18,692 nucleotides of DNA from Acidobacteriota bacterium (GCA_003224515.1 QHZC01000288.1:1-18692), one strand, 5' to 3'; shown: positions 1 through 8,024, counted from the stretch's first letter. The notes: generated by a model from the sequence alone, not told the origin. A program made the numbers and translations.

Positions 1-275
1 TGGAAAAGTGATCCTAAGCTGGCTGAACCCATAAACTCCGGTCCGTCCGGCCACAGCGGATATGGCGTAGACAGGGGCAATGTCTCTTGACCCTGGCTGC
101 GGACGGCAACGGGATGACTTCCACTTGCCGTATAAGCGCGCTATTTCTAACGCGACTACACAGCCCAGTGGACCACGATGTTGCAATTTCCCAGAAGCGG
201 ACTTGTCCGGCACAACATGGAATTTTCGACCTACAGGACTCGGGCGCGGAACGTGGTCTGCATGAAATGGTCGGT
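1..275. other. No recognisable gene at the left edge
   Basis: I translated both strands by eye and found no protein family I recognise. The open frames here are short, Arg/Cys/Ser-rich and look like chance frames. The stretch lies beyond the 3' end of the SnoaL-like gene that reads leftward. I saw no hairpin with a T-tract that could serve as its terminator. Confidence 0.5.
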
Positions 276-722
276 TCATGCAGTTTTAGCCATCCGCTTG
301 GATTGCATTTGTTCAGCAAGCCTGGCCTGGTCGCAGTAGATGCGCTCGGCGATGAGCTTGGTGCAATCTTCGTTGAAAAGATAGAAGGCAGCCAGCTCGC
401 CGCGAACCTTGTTCCCCAGGGGTGGAAGACCCAGGTACGCTCCTCTGTGCGTGCCCGTGATCACCACCTCGCGAATGGAACAGGCAGGAACGTCATATTC
501 CGAAACGACATCGATGTGCAGGTCAGGCAGAGCAGTGGAAATGGCCCGGTAGAAATCGCGGACGCTCTCGATGCCGTTAAACCTTGCGCCGAGCGGCACA
601 ACCTCGTAATAGGCGCGGTCATCCTGAACGAAAGTATCGTGAACACCAGGCCAGTCGTGAGCGTTCTCGCGGCGTATGTGCTCGGCTACGATTTCGCGCT
701 GGCTTTCGATGCGTGAATCCAT
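276..722 (-). CDS. SnoaL-like / NTF2-fold protein (ester-cyclase type)
   Basis: A 148-residue protein of the SnoaL-like polyketide cyclase / nuclear transport factor 2 fold, usually a small cone-shaped alpha+beta barrel. The family is catalytically diverse, so no reaction can be assigned. The match rests on the N-terminal helix with HIRRENAHDW (15-24), a middle segment GIESVRDFYRAISTALPDLH (50-69), and the C-terminal strand region with GTHRGAYLGLPPLG (90-103) ending in an AERIYCDQARL helix. The frame is open upstream to 917, but that extra part does not resemble the family. The ATG at 722 is preceded by a G-rich GCAGGGGG stretch a few bases away, so I prefer it. The gene stands alone, divergent from the carbon operon. 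Confidence 0.7.
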   Translation of the reverse strand: MDSRIESQREIVAEHIRRENAHDWPGVHDTFVQDDRAYYEVVPLGARFNGIESVRDFYRAISTALPDLHIDVVSEYDVPACSIREVVITGTHRGAYLGLPPLGNKVRGELAAFYLFNEDCTKLIAERIYCDQARLAEQMQSKRMAKTA

Positions 723-1188
723 ATGCACCCCCTGCTCGGCCACATAGTATAGCCAATTATGGTCCGCTTTGAACCTTCGCACCCGTAAATGTAGATCGGG
801 AGTTAGAGGCGCACGCTTGTGCATTTCAGTCGTGTTAGCCAAAATCGGTTTTACCGGTTCTGGGAAAGCGTCCCAAGATACCGCACGGTCCCCTGAGGAA
901 GATATATTCAAAAGCAAAGTCGGTGCTAGTTATAGTGTCAGTTGAGGTGTCGCGTCCAGGTCAGACAGGACGGGACCGGGTCAGTATGAGGTGGTAAGTC
1001 TCTTTGTTTTGGTGGTACTTGGCGGATAGAGGCGTCTTGGGACGGAACCTGAAAATGCATTTTAAGTCTTCAGCGTCCGCCATTCCGCCACCCGGGCCGA
1101 GCAGATAAGAATAAAGCAACATGCGCGGGACTTCGCTCAATTCAAATCACAAATCGGGACGTGGACCTGGTAGTTCTTGGTAAGAACA

Positions 1189-1206
1189 AACGGGCTTTTG
1201 CCCGTT
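1189..1206. other. Perfect 7-bp hairpin, AACGGGC-TTTT-GCCCGTT
   Basis: The arms AACGGGC (1189-1195) and GCCCGTT (1200-1206) are exact reverse complements around a TTTT loop. The shape is like an intrinsic terminator stem. On the + strand it is followed by CTGGATT and a C-run, not a T-tract, and on the - strand only by the partly T-rich TGTTCTTACC. It could be a weak terminator or an attenuator-like element upstream of tkt. Confidence 0.35.
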
Positions 1207-1365
1207 CTGGATTCCCCCCCCCCAGTATTTCAGATTTTACCGCTTGACTAGTGAAAAATGCTGAGTCTTGAAGGTGCCGATTCGAGAAGCATGGTGGCGA
1301 ATCTTGAAATGGGTTGCAGGAACATGCCCAGGCGAGCGAGTTTTTTCGTTTTGGCGTAAAATCTC

Positions 1366-1396
1366 TTGACCCGATCCGTGCCGCGGTGCATCTAAA
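1366..1396 (+). promoter_or_regulatory. Weak candidate promoter for the tkt operon
   Basis: TTGACC at 1366-1371 matches five of six bases of a sigma-70 -35 box. TCTAAA at 1391-1396 matches four of six of the -10 box, with a long 19-base spacer. It is the best pair I found close to tkt, and it would start a leader that includes the hairpins at 1412-1439. This is a pattern match only. Confidence 0.25.
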
Positions 1397-1411
1397 ACCC
1401 GACCATGATCT

Positions 1412-1439
1412 GCGGGTGTCCTCCTGCCCGCGACAGGAG
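1412..1439 (+). promoter_or_regulatory. Structured tkt leader that can pair the Shine-Dalgarno site
   Basis: The SD of tkt is AGGAG at 1435-1439, five bases before the GTG start. CTCCTG (1421-1426) is a perfect complement of CAGGAG (1434-1439). GCGGG (1412-1416) is also a perfect complement of CCCGC (1427-1431). The two stems interleave, so together they would make a compact H-type pseudoknot. Taken one at a time they are a sequestering hairpin and a hairpin whose loop carries the anti-SD. Regulation of tkt translation is inferred from geometry alone. Confidence 0.35.
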
Positions 1440-1444
1440 CCAAT

Positions 1445-3511
1445 GTGAGTCAGCCAAAAAGTCAGCTGGACCTCGACCTTCTAAGCATGAATACCATCCG
1501 TACTCTGGCGATCGATGCGGTCCAGCAAGCGAACTCAGGTCACCCCGGCGCCCCGATGGGTCTTGCGCCGGCGGTCTACTCTCTGTGGCAGCGCTTCCTC
1601 CGCTACGATCCCGCGGATCCCACATGGCCAAATCGTGACCGTTTCGTTCTGTCCGCCGGTCACGCCTCGATGCTTCTCTATGCCACGCTCCACTTGACTG
1701 GAGTGCGCGCGGTCAATAGTCAAGGAAAGGTTACAAACGATCTTGCTGTCTCGATGGAGGAGATCAAGCGATTCCGGCAAATCGACAGCAGGACACCGGG
1801 GCATCCCGAGTCGCACCTCACCACCGGAGTCGAAACGACCACCGGGCCGCTCGGCCAAGGCGCAGGGAATAGCGTGGGCATGGCAATTGCCGGCAAATGG
1901 CTCGCGGAGAATTTCAACAGCCCCGGATTCGATATTTTCAATTTCAATGTCTACGCGATTTGCGGGGATGGCGACCTGATGGAGGGGGTGGCTTGCGAAG
2001 CTGCTTCGCTCGCGGGCCATCTGAAGCTCTCCAATCTCTGCTGGATCTACGACAACAACCGGGTGACCCTCGATGGTCCCGCCGAATGGTGCTTTAGCGA
2101 AGATGTGATGACGCGTTTCAAGGGCTACGGCTGGAACGTCACGCACGTGACGGACGCCAACGATTTGGACATGCTGGCCCGCGGCTACGATTATTTCCTC
2201 AGGTCGAAAGACCGGCCAACGCTCATGGTGGTGGACAGCCACATCGGGTACGGATCGCCCCACAAGCAGGATTCCTACGAAGCACATGGCGAGCCACTGG
2301 GTGAAGCGGAAGTCAAACTCGTGAAGAAAAACTACGGGTGGCCCGAAGATGCAAAGTTTCTGGTCCCTGACGGAGTCTATGACCAGTTCAAGAACGGCGC
2401 GGGCAGGCGCGGAGCCGAGGTCCACGCGGCGTGGAAGGCAAAATTCGAGGAGTACAAGAAACAGTTTCCGCAGCTCGTCGATCAACTGAGCAAAATGCAG
2501 AGCGGCCAATTGCCTGACGGCTGGGACCAGGATTTGCCGAGCTTCCCTGCCGATCCGAGGGGCATGGCGACGCGCGAATCCTCAGGAAAAACGCTGAACG
2601 TCCTGGCCAAGAATATCCCGTGGCTGGTTGGCGGATCGGCAGACTTGGCCAAATCCAACAAGACGAACCTGACGTTTGACGGCGCCGGAGATTTCTACCC
2701 GGATCAGTATCGCGGACGCAACGTCCATTTCGGCGTGCGGGAACATGCCATGGGCGCGATCGTGAATGGAATGACCCTGTCGAAACTCCGGGCGTTTAGC
2801 GCAACGTTCTTTAATTTCAGCGACTACATGCGCCCGAGCATGCGCCTCGGCGCGCTGATGGAAATCCCTGCGATTTACATTTTCACGCACGACTCGATTG
2901 GGCTGGGAGAAGACGGACCGACGCACCAGCCCATCGAGCAACTGGCGTCCTTGCGCGCGATGCCTAACATGCTGATCCTGCGGCCGGGCGATGCCAATGA
3001 AGTGGTGGAAGCCTACAAGGTCATCCTGCAGCATACCCGTGGACCCTCTACTTTGGTTCTGACGCGCCAGGCCATGCCTACGTTCGATCGCACGAAATAT
3101 GCTCCCGCCGCAGGCGTTGCCAAGGGCGCTTACATTCTTGCAGAGGCTCCGGGCGGGAAACCCGATGTGATCCTCATGGGCAGCGGGAGCGAAGTGTCTC
3201 TTTGCGTGGAAGCCGGCGAAAAATTGAATGCCGCCGGCATCAAGGCGCGGGTCGTCAGCATGCCTTCATGGGCACTCTTCGAACGCCAAGACGCCGCGTA
3301 CAAGGAGAGCGTCCTCCCTCGGAATGTGGCGGCGCGGGTTTCCGTGGAGATGGCTTCCACTTTCGGATGGGAGCGCTACGTCGGCCCCAAGGGCAAGATG
3401 ATTGGGATGCGCAGCTTTGGCGCATCGGCGCCTCTGAAGGACCTGTTGAAAAAGTTCGGGATGGAAGCGGACAAAGTCGTGGCGGCAGCGAGGGAAGTCC
3501 TCGGAAAGTGA
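1445..3511 (+). CDS. tkt: Transketolase
   Basis: A thiamine diphosphate enzyme of 688 residues that moves two-carbon units between ketose and aldose phosphates in the non-oxidative pentose phosphate pathway. The length is normal for the family. Visible landmarks are INTIRTLAID-like NTIRTLAIDAV followed by SGHPGAPMG (31-39), the ThDP/metal motif GDGDLMEG (174-181) ending near YDNN (202-205), HGEPLG (281-286), the REHAMGAI stretch with the presumed catalytic Glu at 433, and GEDGPTHQPIEQ (488-499) in the pyrimidine domain. Translation starts at a GTG. An overlapping ATG at 1443 runs straight into TGA, and an ATG at residue 15 would cut conserved sequence. It is the first gene of the cluster, seven bases before rpiB. 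Confidence 0.97.
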   Translation: MSQPKSQLDLDLLSMNTIRTLAIDAVQQANSGHPGAPMGLAPAVYSLWQRFLRYDPADPTWPNRDRFVLSAGHASMLLYATLHLTGVRAVNSQGKVTNDLAVSMEEIKRFRQIDSRTPGHPESHLTTGVETTTGPLGQGAGNSVGMAIAGKWLAENFNSPGFDIFNFNVYAICGDGDLMEGVACEAASLAGHLKLSNLCWIYDNNRVTLDGPAEWCFSEDVMTRFKGYGWNVTHVTDANDLDMLARGYDYFLRSKDRPTLMVVDSHIGYGSPHKQDSYEAHGEPLGEAEVKLVKKNYGWPEDAKFLVPDGVYDQFKNGAGRRGAEVHAAWKAKFEEYKKQFPQLVDQLSKMQSGQLPDGWDQDLPSFPADPRGMATRESSGKTLNVLAKNIPWLVGGSADLAKSNKTNLTFDGAGDFYPDQYRGRNVHFGVREHAMGAIVNGMTLSKLRAFSATFFNFSDYMRPSMRLGALMEIPAIYIFTHDSIGLGEDGPTHQPIEQLASLRAMPNMLILRPGDANEVVEAYKVILQHTRGPSTLVLTRQAMPTFDRTKYAPAAGVAKGAYILAEAPGGKPDVILMGSGSEVSLCVEAGEKLNAAGIKARVVSMPSWALFERQDAAYKESVLPRNVAARVSVEMASTFGWERYVGPKGKMIGMRSFGASAPLKDLLKKFGMEADKVVAAAREVLGK

Positions 3512-3518
3512 GCCGGCA

Positions 3519-3983
3519 ATGAAGATCGTGATTGGCTCGGACCACGCTGGGTTTGAATTGAAGGTAGCCATGGAGGATTTGCTGCGCTCTCTGGGGCACG
3601 ATGTGCTGGATGTCGGCGCGTTCAATGAAAATCCTTCCGATTATCCGGACTTTGCCGAAGCCCTGGGCCGGGCAGTGCTGGACCACAAGGCCGAACGCGG
3701 CGTTCTCATCTGCGGCAGCGGCGTCGGCGCGAGCGTGGCGGCAAATAAATTGCCGGGGATTCGAGCCGGGATGTGCCATGACACGTATTCGGCGCATCAG
3801 GGAGTAGAGCATGATGACATCAACGTCCTGGTGCTGGGTTCGCGCGTGATCGGTGTGAAGCTGGCGGAGGATCTGGTGAAGGCCTTTCTGGGCGCAAAGT
3901 TCACGAACGAAGAAAGACACGTACGCCGGCTGGGAAAAGTGAGAGCACTGGAAGCAAAGTTTGCGGCGGGCTTGAAGCAGTAG
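3519..3983 (+). CDS. rpiB: Ribose-5-phosphate isomerase B
   Basis: A 154-residue RpiB/LacAB-family sugar phosphate isomerase that interconverts ribulose 5-phosphate and ribose 5-phosphate in the cytosol. The start MKIVIGSDHAGFELK holds the Asp8-His9 pair. LICGSGVGASVAANK (63-77) carries the active-site Cys65 and the anion-binding loop. EHDDINVLVLGSRVIG (97-112) contains His98, matching the His of the E. coli enzyme. Length and motif order are normal for the family. It starts seven bases after the tkt stop, so the two are almost certainly co-transcribed. The SD is weak (GGAAAGTGAG), which suggests coupling to tkt translation. Confidence 0.95.
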   Translation: MKIVIGSDHAGFELKVAMEDLLRSLGHDVLDVGAFNENPSDYPDFAEALGRAVLDHKAERGVLICGSGVGASVAANKLPGIRAGMCHDTYSAHQGVEHDDINVLVLGSRVIGVKLAEDLVKAFLGAKFTNEERHVRRLGKVRALEAKFAAGLKQ

Positions 3984-4064
3984 GAAAAACGATCGGTATT
4001 CGGAGCCAGAGCGCGCCCACCCTGCTCCAGAGGTACAATAGAGTTTCGAACGCACTTCGAGCTG

Positions 4065-4070
4065 AAGGAG
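4065..4070 (+). promoter_or_regulatory. Ribosome binding site of tal
   Basis: AAGGAG sits seven bases before the ATG at 4078 and fixes the tal start. In the same 94-base gap, TACAAT at 4034-4039 looks like a -10 box, but I see no matching -35 box, so an internal promoter here is doubtful. Confidence 0.6.
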
Positions 4071-4077
4071 AATCAGC

Positions 4078-5247
4078 ATGACGACTACAACAACGATCCC
4101 AAACCTAGGCACCGGCCAGGGAACCAATCCGCTGAAAGCGCTGCTCACCTACGGACAATCCCCCTGGATGGATTACATCCGCAGAGACCTGCTCACCAGC
4201 GGCCGGTTGAATCAGTATATTGAAAACGACGGACTGCGCGGTATGACCTCGAATCCGGCAATCTTTGAAAAAGCCATCACGGGCAGCAACCTATACAACG
4301 ATGTCCTCATGTCGCCGGACGCGAAGAAACTCGACGCCAACGGCGTCTTCGAAAAAATCGCTATTCGCGATGTGCAGGACGCGTGCGACATATTCAAGCC
4401 GGTGTATACCCAAACGAAGCGGCGCGACGGCTACGTCAGCCTGGAAGTTTCGCCGTTTCTTGGCTTCGATACCAAAGCCTCGCTCGCCGAAGCTCGCCGC
4501 CTGTGGAAGACCGTGGATCGCCCGAATGTCATGATCAAGATTCCCGGGACGCCCGAAGGCCTCCCCGCCATACGCCAGGCGCTCGAAGAAGGTATCAACA
4601 TCAATATCACACTGCTCTTCGCGCAGTCCGCTTACGAACAAGTCGCCGAAGCGTTCCTATCCGCTCTCGAAGCTCGCCTTAGAAAAGGCCAGGACATCAG
4701 TCACATCGCCAGCGTCGCCAGCTTTTTCGTCAGCCGCATTGATACCCTGGTTGATAGCAAGATCGACGAAAAGCTCAAGACCACGACCGATGTTGGCCAG
4801 AAGGCACTGCTCGAGAGCCTCCTCGGCAAGGTGGCCATTGCCAACGCCAGGCTCACCTACAAGAAGTATCAGGAACTTTTTGGCGGCCCGCGCTGGAAGA
4901 CCCTTGCGGCCAAGGGCGCACAGACCCAGCGCCTCCTGTGGGCCAGCACCAGCACCAAAAATCCAAAGTATCGGGATGTGCTCTACGTCGAAGAACTCAT
5001 CGGCGCGGACACCGTGGACACCATTCCGCCAGCAACCTTTGATGCCTTCCGCGATCACGGAAAACTTCGCCCCAGTCTCACTGAAAACGTTGAAGGCGCC
5101 GCGAAGACCATGGCCGATCTCGCCAAGGCCGGAATCTCCATGAAAGAAGTGACGAACAAACTGATGGTCGACGGCGTCAAGCTGTTCGCCGACGCCTTCA
5201 AGACCCTGCTGGATGCCGTGGGCAAAAACGCGGGAGTGCGTGCGTGA
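4078..5247 (+). CDS. tal: Transaldolase (long, TalAB-PgI-associated type)
   Basis: A class I transaldolase of 389 residues that transfers a dihydroxyacetone unit from sedoheptulose 7-phosphate to glyceraldehyde 3-phosphate. Seen in sequence: SPWMDYIRRDLL (28-39), GMTSNPAIFEKAI (55-67), YVSLEVSPFLGFDT (119-132), and VMIKIPGTPEG (151-161), whose Lys154 is the expected Schiff-base lysine. ININITLLFA (174-183) follows. The protein is of the long form that in many Acidobacteriota and Cyanobacteria-type genes is fused to phosphoglucose isomerase. Here the frame closes at TGA 5245-5247, and the pgi GTG at 5244 overlaps it by four bases, so the two are separate but coupled. A clear AAGGAG precedes the start. 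Confidence 0.95.
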   Translation: MTTTTTIPNLGTGQGTNPLKALLTYGQSPWMDYIRRDLLTSGRLNQYIENDGLRGMTSNPAIFEKAITGSNLYNDVLMSPDAKKLDANGVFEKIAIRDVQDACDIFKPVYTQTKRRDGYVSLEVSPFLGFDTKASLAEARRLWKTVDRPNVMIKIPGTPEGLPAIRQALEEGININITLLFAQSAYEQVAEAFLSALEARLRKGQDISHIASVASFFVSRIDTLVDSKIDEKLKTTTDVGQKALLESLLGKVAIANARLTYKKYQELFGGPRWKTLAAKGAQTQRLLWASTSTKNPKYRDVLYVEELIGADTVDTIPPATFDAFRDHGKLRPSLTENVEGAAKTMADLAKAGISMKEVTNKLMVDGVKLFADAFKTLLDAVGKNAGVRA

Positions 5248-6476
5248 GTCTGAACCGCCAAACCTACAACTTGCCGAATCAGCTTGCAGGCGCGGTGGCC
5301 GCGTCCCTCGACGACTGGAAAAAAAACAACAAAGTCGCGCGTCTTTGGCAGAAGGATGCTTCACTCTGGACTGGCACGGACGAGAGTAATTGGCTCGGCT
5401 GGCTCACCATCACCGAAGAGCAGCTCGCGCGCATTGACGCTCTCAAGCAGATTGCCGAGGATGTGAAGAAGGCGCGCTTCAAACACGCGCTCTTGCTGGG
5501 CATGGGGGGATCCAGCCTCTGCCCCGAAGTTCTGCGCATGACGTTTGGAAAGATCAAAGGTTTTCCTGAGCTGCACGTTCTCGATTCCACCGACCCTGCG
5601 CAAATCAAGGCCATCGAAGAGAAAGTGGACCTCAGGAGGACGATCTGCATCGTTTCGAGCAAGTCCGGCAGCACGCTCGAGCCCAACATTTACAAACAAT
5701 ACTTTTTCGAGCGCGTGAAGGCCAAGGTAGGCGAAAAAGAAGCTGGCAATCGCTTCATCGCTATCACCGACCCGGGCTCCCAGATGCAACAGGTCGCCGC
5801 AACTGATAAGTTCCGCAAGATTTTCATGGGTGTGCCGAGCATCGGTGGCCGCTATTCCGCGATTTCCAACTTTGGCATGGTCCCCGCCGCCGTCATGGGC
5901 CTGGACGTGGCGAAATTCTTGAAAAACACGAAAGAGATGGTCGTGGCGTGCGGCGCAGCGTCGTCCGCCGATTCCAATCCAGGCGTTGTCCTGGGAACCA
6001 TTCTGGGCGTCGCCGCCAATCATGGCCGGGACAAGCTTACGATCGTCACTTCGCCCGGAATCTTCGATCTTGGCGCGTGGCTCGAGCAGTTGATTGCCGA
6101 ATCCACCGGAAAAATCGGCAAAGGCATTATTCCCGTTGATCGTGAACGCCTCGCCAAACCCGCTGCCTACAGCAATGACCGGGTGTTCGCTTATCTGCGC
6201 CTGGCGTCCAAGCCAAGCAAGGCGCAAGATGGCGCGGTTGCCGCGCTCGAAAAGGCCGGGCATGGCGTCGTGCGCATCACTCTGCCGAACATCTACAACC
6301 TCGGCCAGGAGTTTTTCCGCTGGGAAATCGCTACTGCCGTGGCCGGCTCCATCCTAGGAATCAACGCCTTCAACCAGCCTGATGTCGAAGCGAGCAAGAT
6401 CGAAACCAAAAAATTGACGGGCCAGTACGAAACGACGGGAAGTCTTCCACCGGAATCTCCTTTCTTCCTGAGCTGA
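5244..6476 (+). CDS. pgi: Phosphoglucose isomerase, main part (frame broken near the 3' end)
   Basis: Interconverts glucose 6-phosphate and fructose 6-phosphate. The 410 residues match the isomerase half of Tal-Pgi fusions: LLLGMGGSSLCPEVL (83-97), SSKSGSTLEPN (138-148) of the SIS-type sugar phosphate site, ITDPGSQM (174-181), GVPSIGGRYSAISNFG (196-211), and near the end LPNIYNLGQEFFRWE and INAFNQPDVEASK. It starts with GTG overlapping the tal stop (GTGA), with GGGAG at 5232-5236 as a plausible SD. The reading frame stops at 6474-6476, just after PPESPFFLS. The expected C-terminal domain continues without a stop in another frame (6461-6937). The protein as read is therefore truncated by roughly 150 residues unless the shift is an assembly error or is bypassed. 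Confidence 0.88.
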   Translation: MSLNRQTYNLPNQLAGAVAASLDDWKKNNKVARLWQKDASLWTGTDESNWLGWLTITEEQLARIDALKQIAEDVKKARFKHALLLGMGGSSLCPEVLRMTFGKIKGFPELHVLDSTDPAQIKAIEEKVDLRRTICIVSSKSGSTLEPNIYKQYFFERVKAKVGEKEAGNRFIAITDPGSQMQQVAATDKFRKIFMGVPSIGGRYSAISNFGMVPAAVMGLDVAKFLKNTKEMVVACGAASSADSNPGVVLGTILGVAANHGRDKLTIVTSPGIFDLGAWLEQLIAESTGKIGKGIIPVDRERLAKPAAYSNDRVFAYLRLASKPSKAQDGAVAALEKAGHGVVRITLPNIYNLGQEFFRWEIATAVAGSILGINAFNQPDVEASKIETKKLTGQYETTGSLPPESPFFLS

Positions 6477-6937
6477 AAGGCCGCACGAAACTTGTAGACG
6501 TTTTGAAAGCGCATCTCTCGCGGCTGGGCGCGGGTGACTATTTTGCAGTCCTCGGCTACATTACGATGAATCCCGCGAATGAAAAGACCTTGCAAACGAT
6601 TCGGCACGCCGTGCGCGACAAGAAAAGGGTGGCCACGGTTCTGGGTTTTGGCCCGCGCTTCTTGCACTCCACGGGACAAGCATACAAAGGTGGTCCCAAT
6701 AGCGGCGTTTTTCTGCAGATCACTTCGGACGATGCCAAGGATCTTCCGGTACCCGGGCAGAAATACACCTTCGGGATCGTGAAAGCCGCGCAGGCTCGCG
6801 GCGATTTTGCCGTTCTAGCCGAGCGTGGCCGCCGCGCCTTGCGCGTCCACCTCGGGAAGAATTTGAAATCGGGACTCGCAACGCTGGCCAAGGCGGTGCA
6901 AAAGGCCATCGCGCAGATCATTGAACCATTTCTTTGA
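6461..6937 (+). pseudogene. pgi: C-terminal part of phosphoglucose isomerase, out of frame
   Basis: This frame (offset -1 from the upstream pgi frame) reads LPELKGRTKLVDVLKAHL and then GAGDYFAVLGYITMN, ATVLGFGPRFLHSTGQAYKG, PVPGQKYTFGIVKAAQARGD and LAERGRRALRVHLGK. I recognise this as the C-terminal domain of Tal-Pgi-type isomerases. The frame is open from about 6383, after a TGA at 6380, so the switch must fall between there and 6476. The conserved residues on both sides place it close to 6467. The first usable start inside is a TTG at 6503 with no SD, so independent translation looks poor. It ends 22 bases before gnd. I treat it as the detached end of one gene, not as a separate gene. Confidence 0.8.
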
Positions 6938-6946
6938 CATAAAGCG

Positions 6947-6951
6947 AGGAG
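6947..6951 (+). promoter_or_regulatory. Ribosome binding site that sets the gnd start
   Basis: AGGAG lies eight bases before the ATG at 6960. The same frame is open upstream from 6921 (MNHFFDIKRGANT), but that portion would cover this SD and does not belong to the Rossmann fold. The start at 6960 is therefore preferred. Confidence 0.7.
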
Positions 6952-6959
6952 CGAACACG

Positions 6960-7979
6960 ATGCAGCTTGGCATGATCGGACTGGGAAGGATGGGCGCCAA
7001 CATGGTTCGGCGCCTGCAAAAAAACGGTCACAAGTGCGTCGTGTATGACCGCAGCGCGGATTCCGTTAAACAACTGGAAGGCGAAGGCACGACCGGCTCG
7101 AGTTCTCTCGATGATTTCGTCAAGAAACTGCAAAAGCCCCGCGCGATCTGGCTCATGGTGCCGGCCGCGGTGGTCGACGCCTCGCTACGCGATTTACTGG
7201 GCAAACTCGAAGCCGGCGACACCGTTATCGATGGTGGAAATTCTTACTACATCGATGACATTCGCCGCGCAAAAGAACTCTCGACCAAGGGAATCCATTA
7301 TTGTGACGTCGGCACCAGCGGCGGCGTCTGGGGACTCGAGCGCGGTTATTGCCAGATGATCGGCGGCGAGACGGACGTCGTAAAGCGCCTCGATCCGATT
7401 TTCAAAACGCTCGCGCCGGGGCGCGGCAAGGTAGATCGCACACCCGGGCGCGAAAAGGTAGCTGGCACAGCCGAGGAAGGCTATCTTCACTGCGGCCCTT
7501 CGGGCGCCGGCCACTTCGTCAAGATGGTTCACAATGGCATCGAGTATGGCTTGATGGCCGCTTACGCCGAGGGCTTGAACATCCTCAAACATGCCAACGC
7601 GGGCAAATCCCACCGCGAGGCCGACGCGGAAACCACCCCGCTGCGGAATCCTGAACACTATCAGTACGATTTCAATCTCGCGGACATTACGGAAGTTTGG
7701 CGTCGGGGCAGTGTCGTAGCATCGTGGCTTCTCGATCTAACCGCCATTTCCCTGCTCGACCAGCCGACCCTCGAACGTTTCTCGGGCCGCGTCTCCGATT
7801 CCGGCGAAGGCCGCTGGACCATCCTCGCGGCCATCGAATCAACTGCGCCCGCGCCGGTTCTGACCGCATCTCTGTTTCAGAGGTTTACATCGCGCGGCGA
7901 AGATGATTTTGCGGCGAAAATATTGTCCGCGATGCGCTTCCAATTCGGCGGGCACATCGAAAAGAAGTCCGGCCATTAG
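6960..7979 (+). CDS. gnd: 6-phosphogluconate dehydrogenase, decarboxylating (short form)
   Basis: Oxidises and decarboxylates 6-phosphogluconate to ribulose 5-phosphate. The 339 residues match the short bacterial form rather than the 470-residue E. coli type. The Rossmann motif is GMIGLGRMGANMVRRL (4-19). GTSGGVWGLERGYCQMIGG (118-136) and GPSGAGHFVKMVHNGIEYG (179-197) form the substrate site, with Lys188, Asn192 and Glu195 as the expected catalytic group. ITEVWRRGSVVASWLLDL follows. Asp30 after the second strand (VVYDRS) suggests a preference for NAD+ over NADP+, as is usual for short forms. That is inference from one residue. It is 45 bases upstream of zwf. Confidence 0.94.
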   Translation: MQLGMIGLGRMGANMVRRLQKNGHKCVVYDRSADSVKQLEGEGTTGSSSLDDFVKKLQKPRAIWLMVPAAVVDASLRDLLGKLEAGDTVIDGGNSYYIDDIRRAKELSTKGIHYCDVGTSGGVWGLERGYCQMIGGETDVVKRLDPIFKTLAPGRGKVDRTPGREKVAGTAEEGYLHCGPSGAGHFVKMVHNGIEYGLMAAYAEGLNILKHANAGKSHREADAETTPLRNPEHYQYDFNLADITEVWRRGSVVASWLLDLTAISLLDQPTLERFSGRVSDSGEGRWTILAAIESTAPAPVLTASLFQRFTSRGEDDFAAKILSAMRFQFGGHIEKKSGH

Positions 7980-8024
7980 AAGTTACGCAAAGCGTTTAGG
8001 ACCCGAAGTCAGAAGATTCCAGCT

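Larger units (their letters stand above)
723..1444. other. Intergenic region between divergent genes, upstream of tkt
   Basis: About 720 bases with no convincing gene on either strand. It should hold the promoters of the leftward SnoaL-like gene and of the rightward carbon operon. Visible items are a 7-bp hairpin (1189-1206), a run of ten C residues (1214-1223), a weak promoter-like pair before tkt (from 1366), and a structured leader at the tkt ribosome binding site (1412-1439). Confidence 0.55.

Noticed and set aside
87..716. Long + strand open frame covering the SnoaL-like gene
   Set aside because: It is the antisense shadow of the better supported - strand gene and shows no family features.
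723..917. N-terminal extension of the SnoaL-like protein to 917
   Set aside because: The added 65 residues do not look like the family, and a G-rich site just before the ATG at 722 supports the shorter form.
1244..1272. TTGACT at 1244-1249 as a tkt promoter
   Set aside because: The sequence at normal spacing (CTTGAA) is a poor -10 box.
6405..6416. A-run (six A) in pgi as a programmed -1 slippage site
   Set aside because: A shift here would lose the conserved GQYETTGSLPPESPFF segment that is encoded in the original frame after it. The frame switch must be later.
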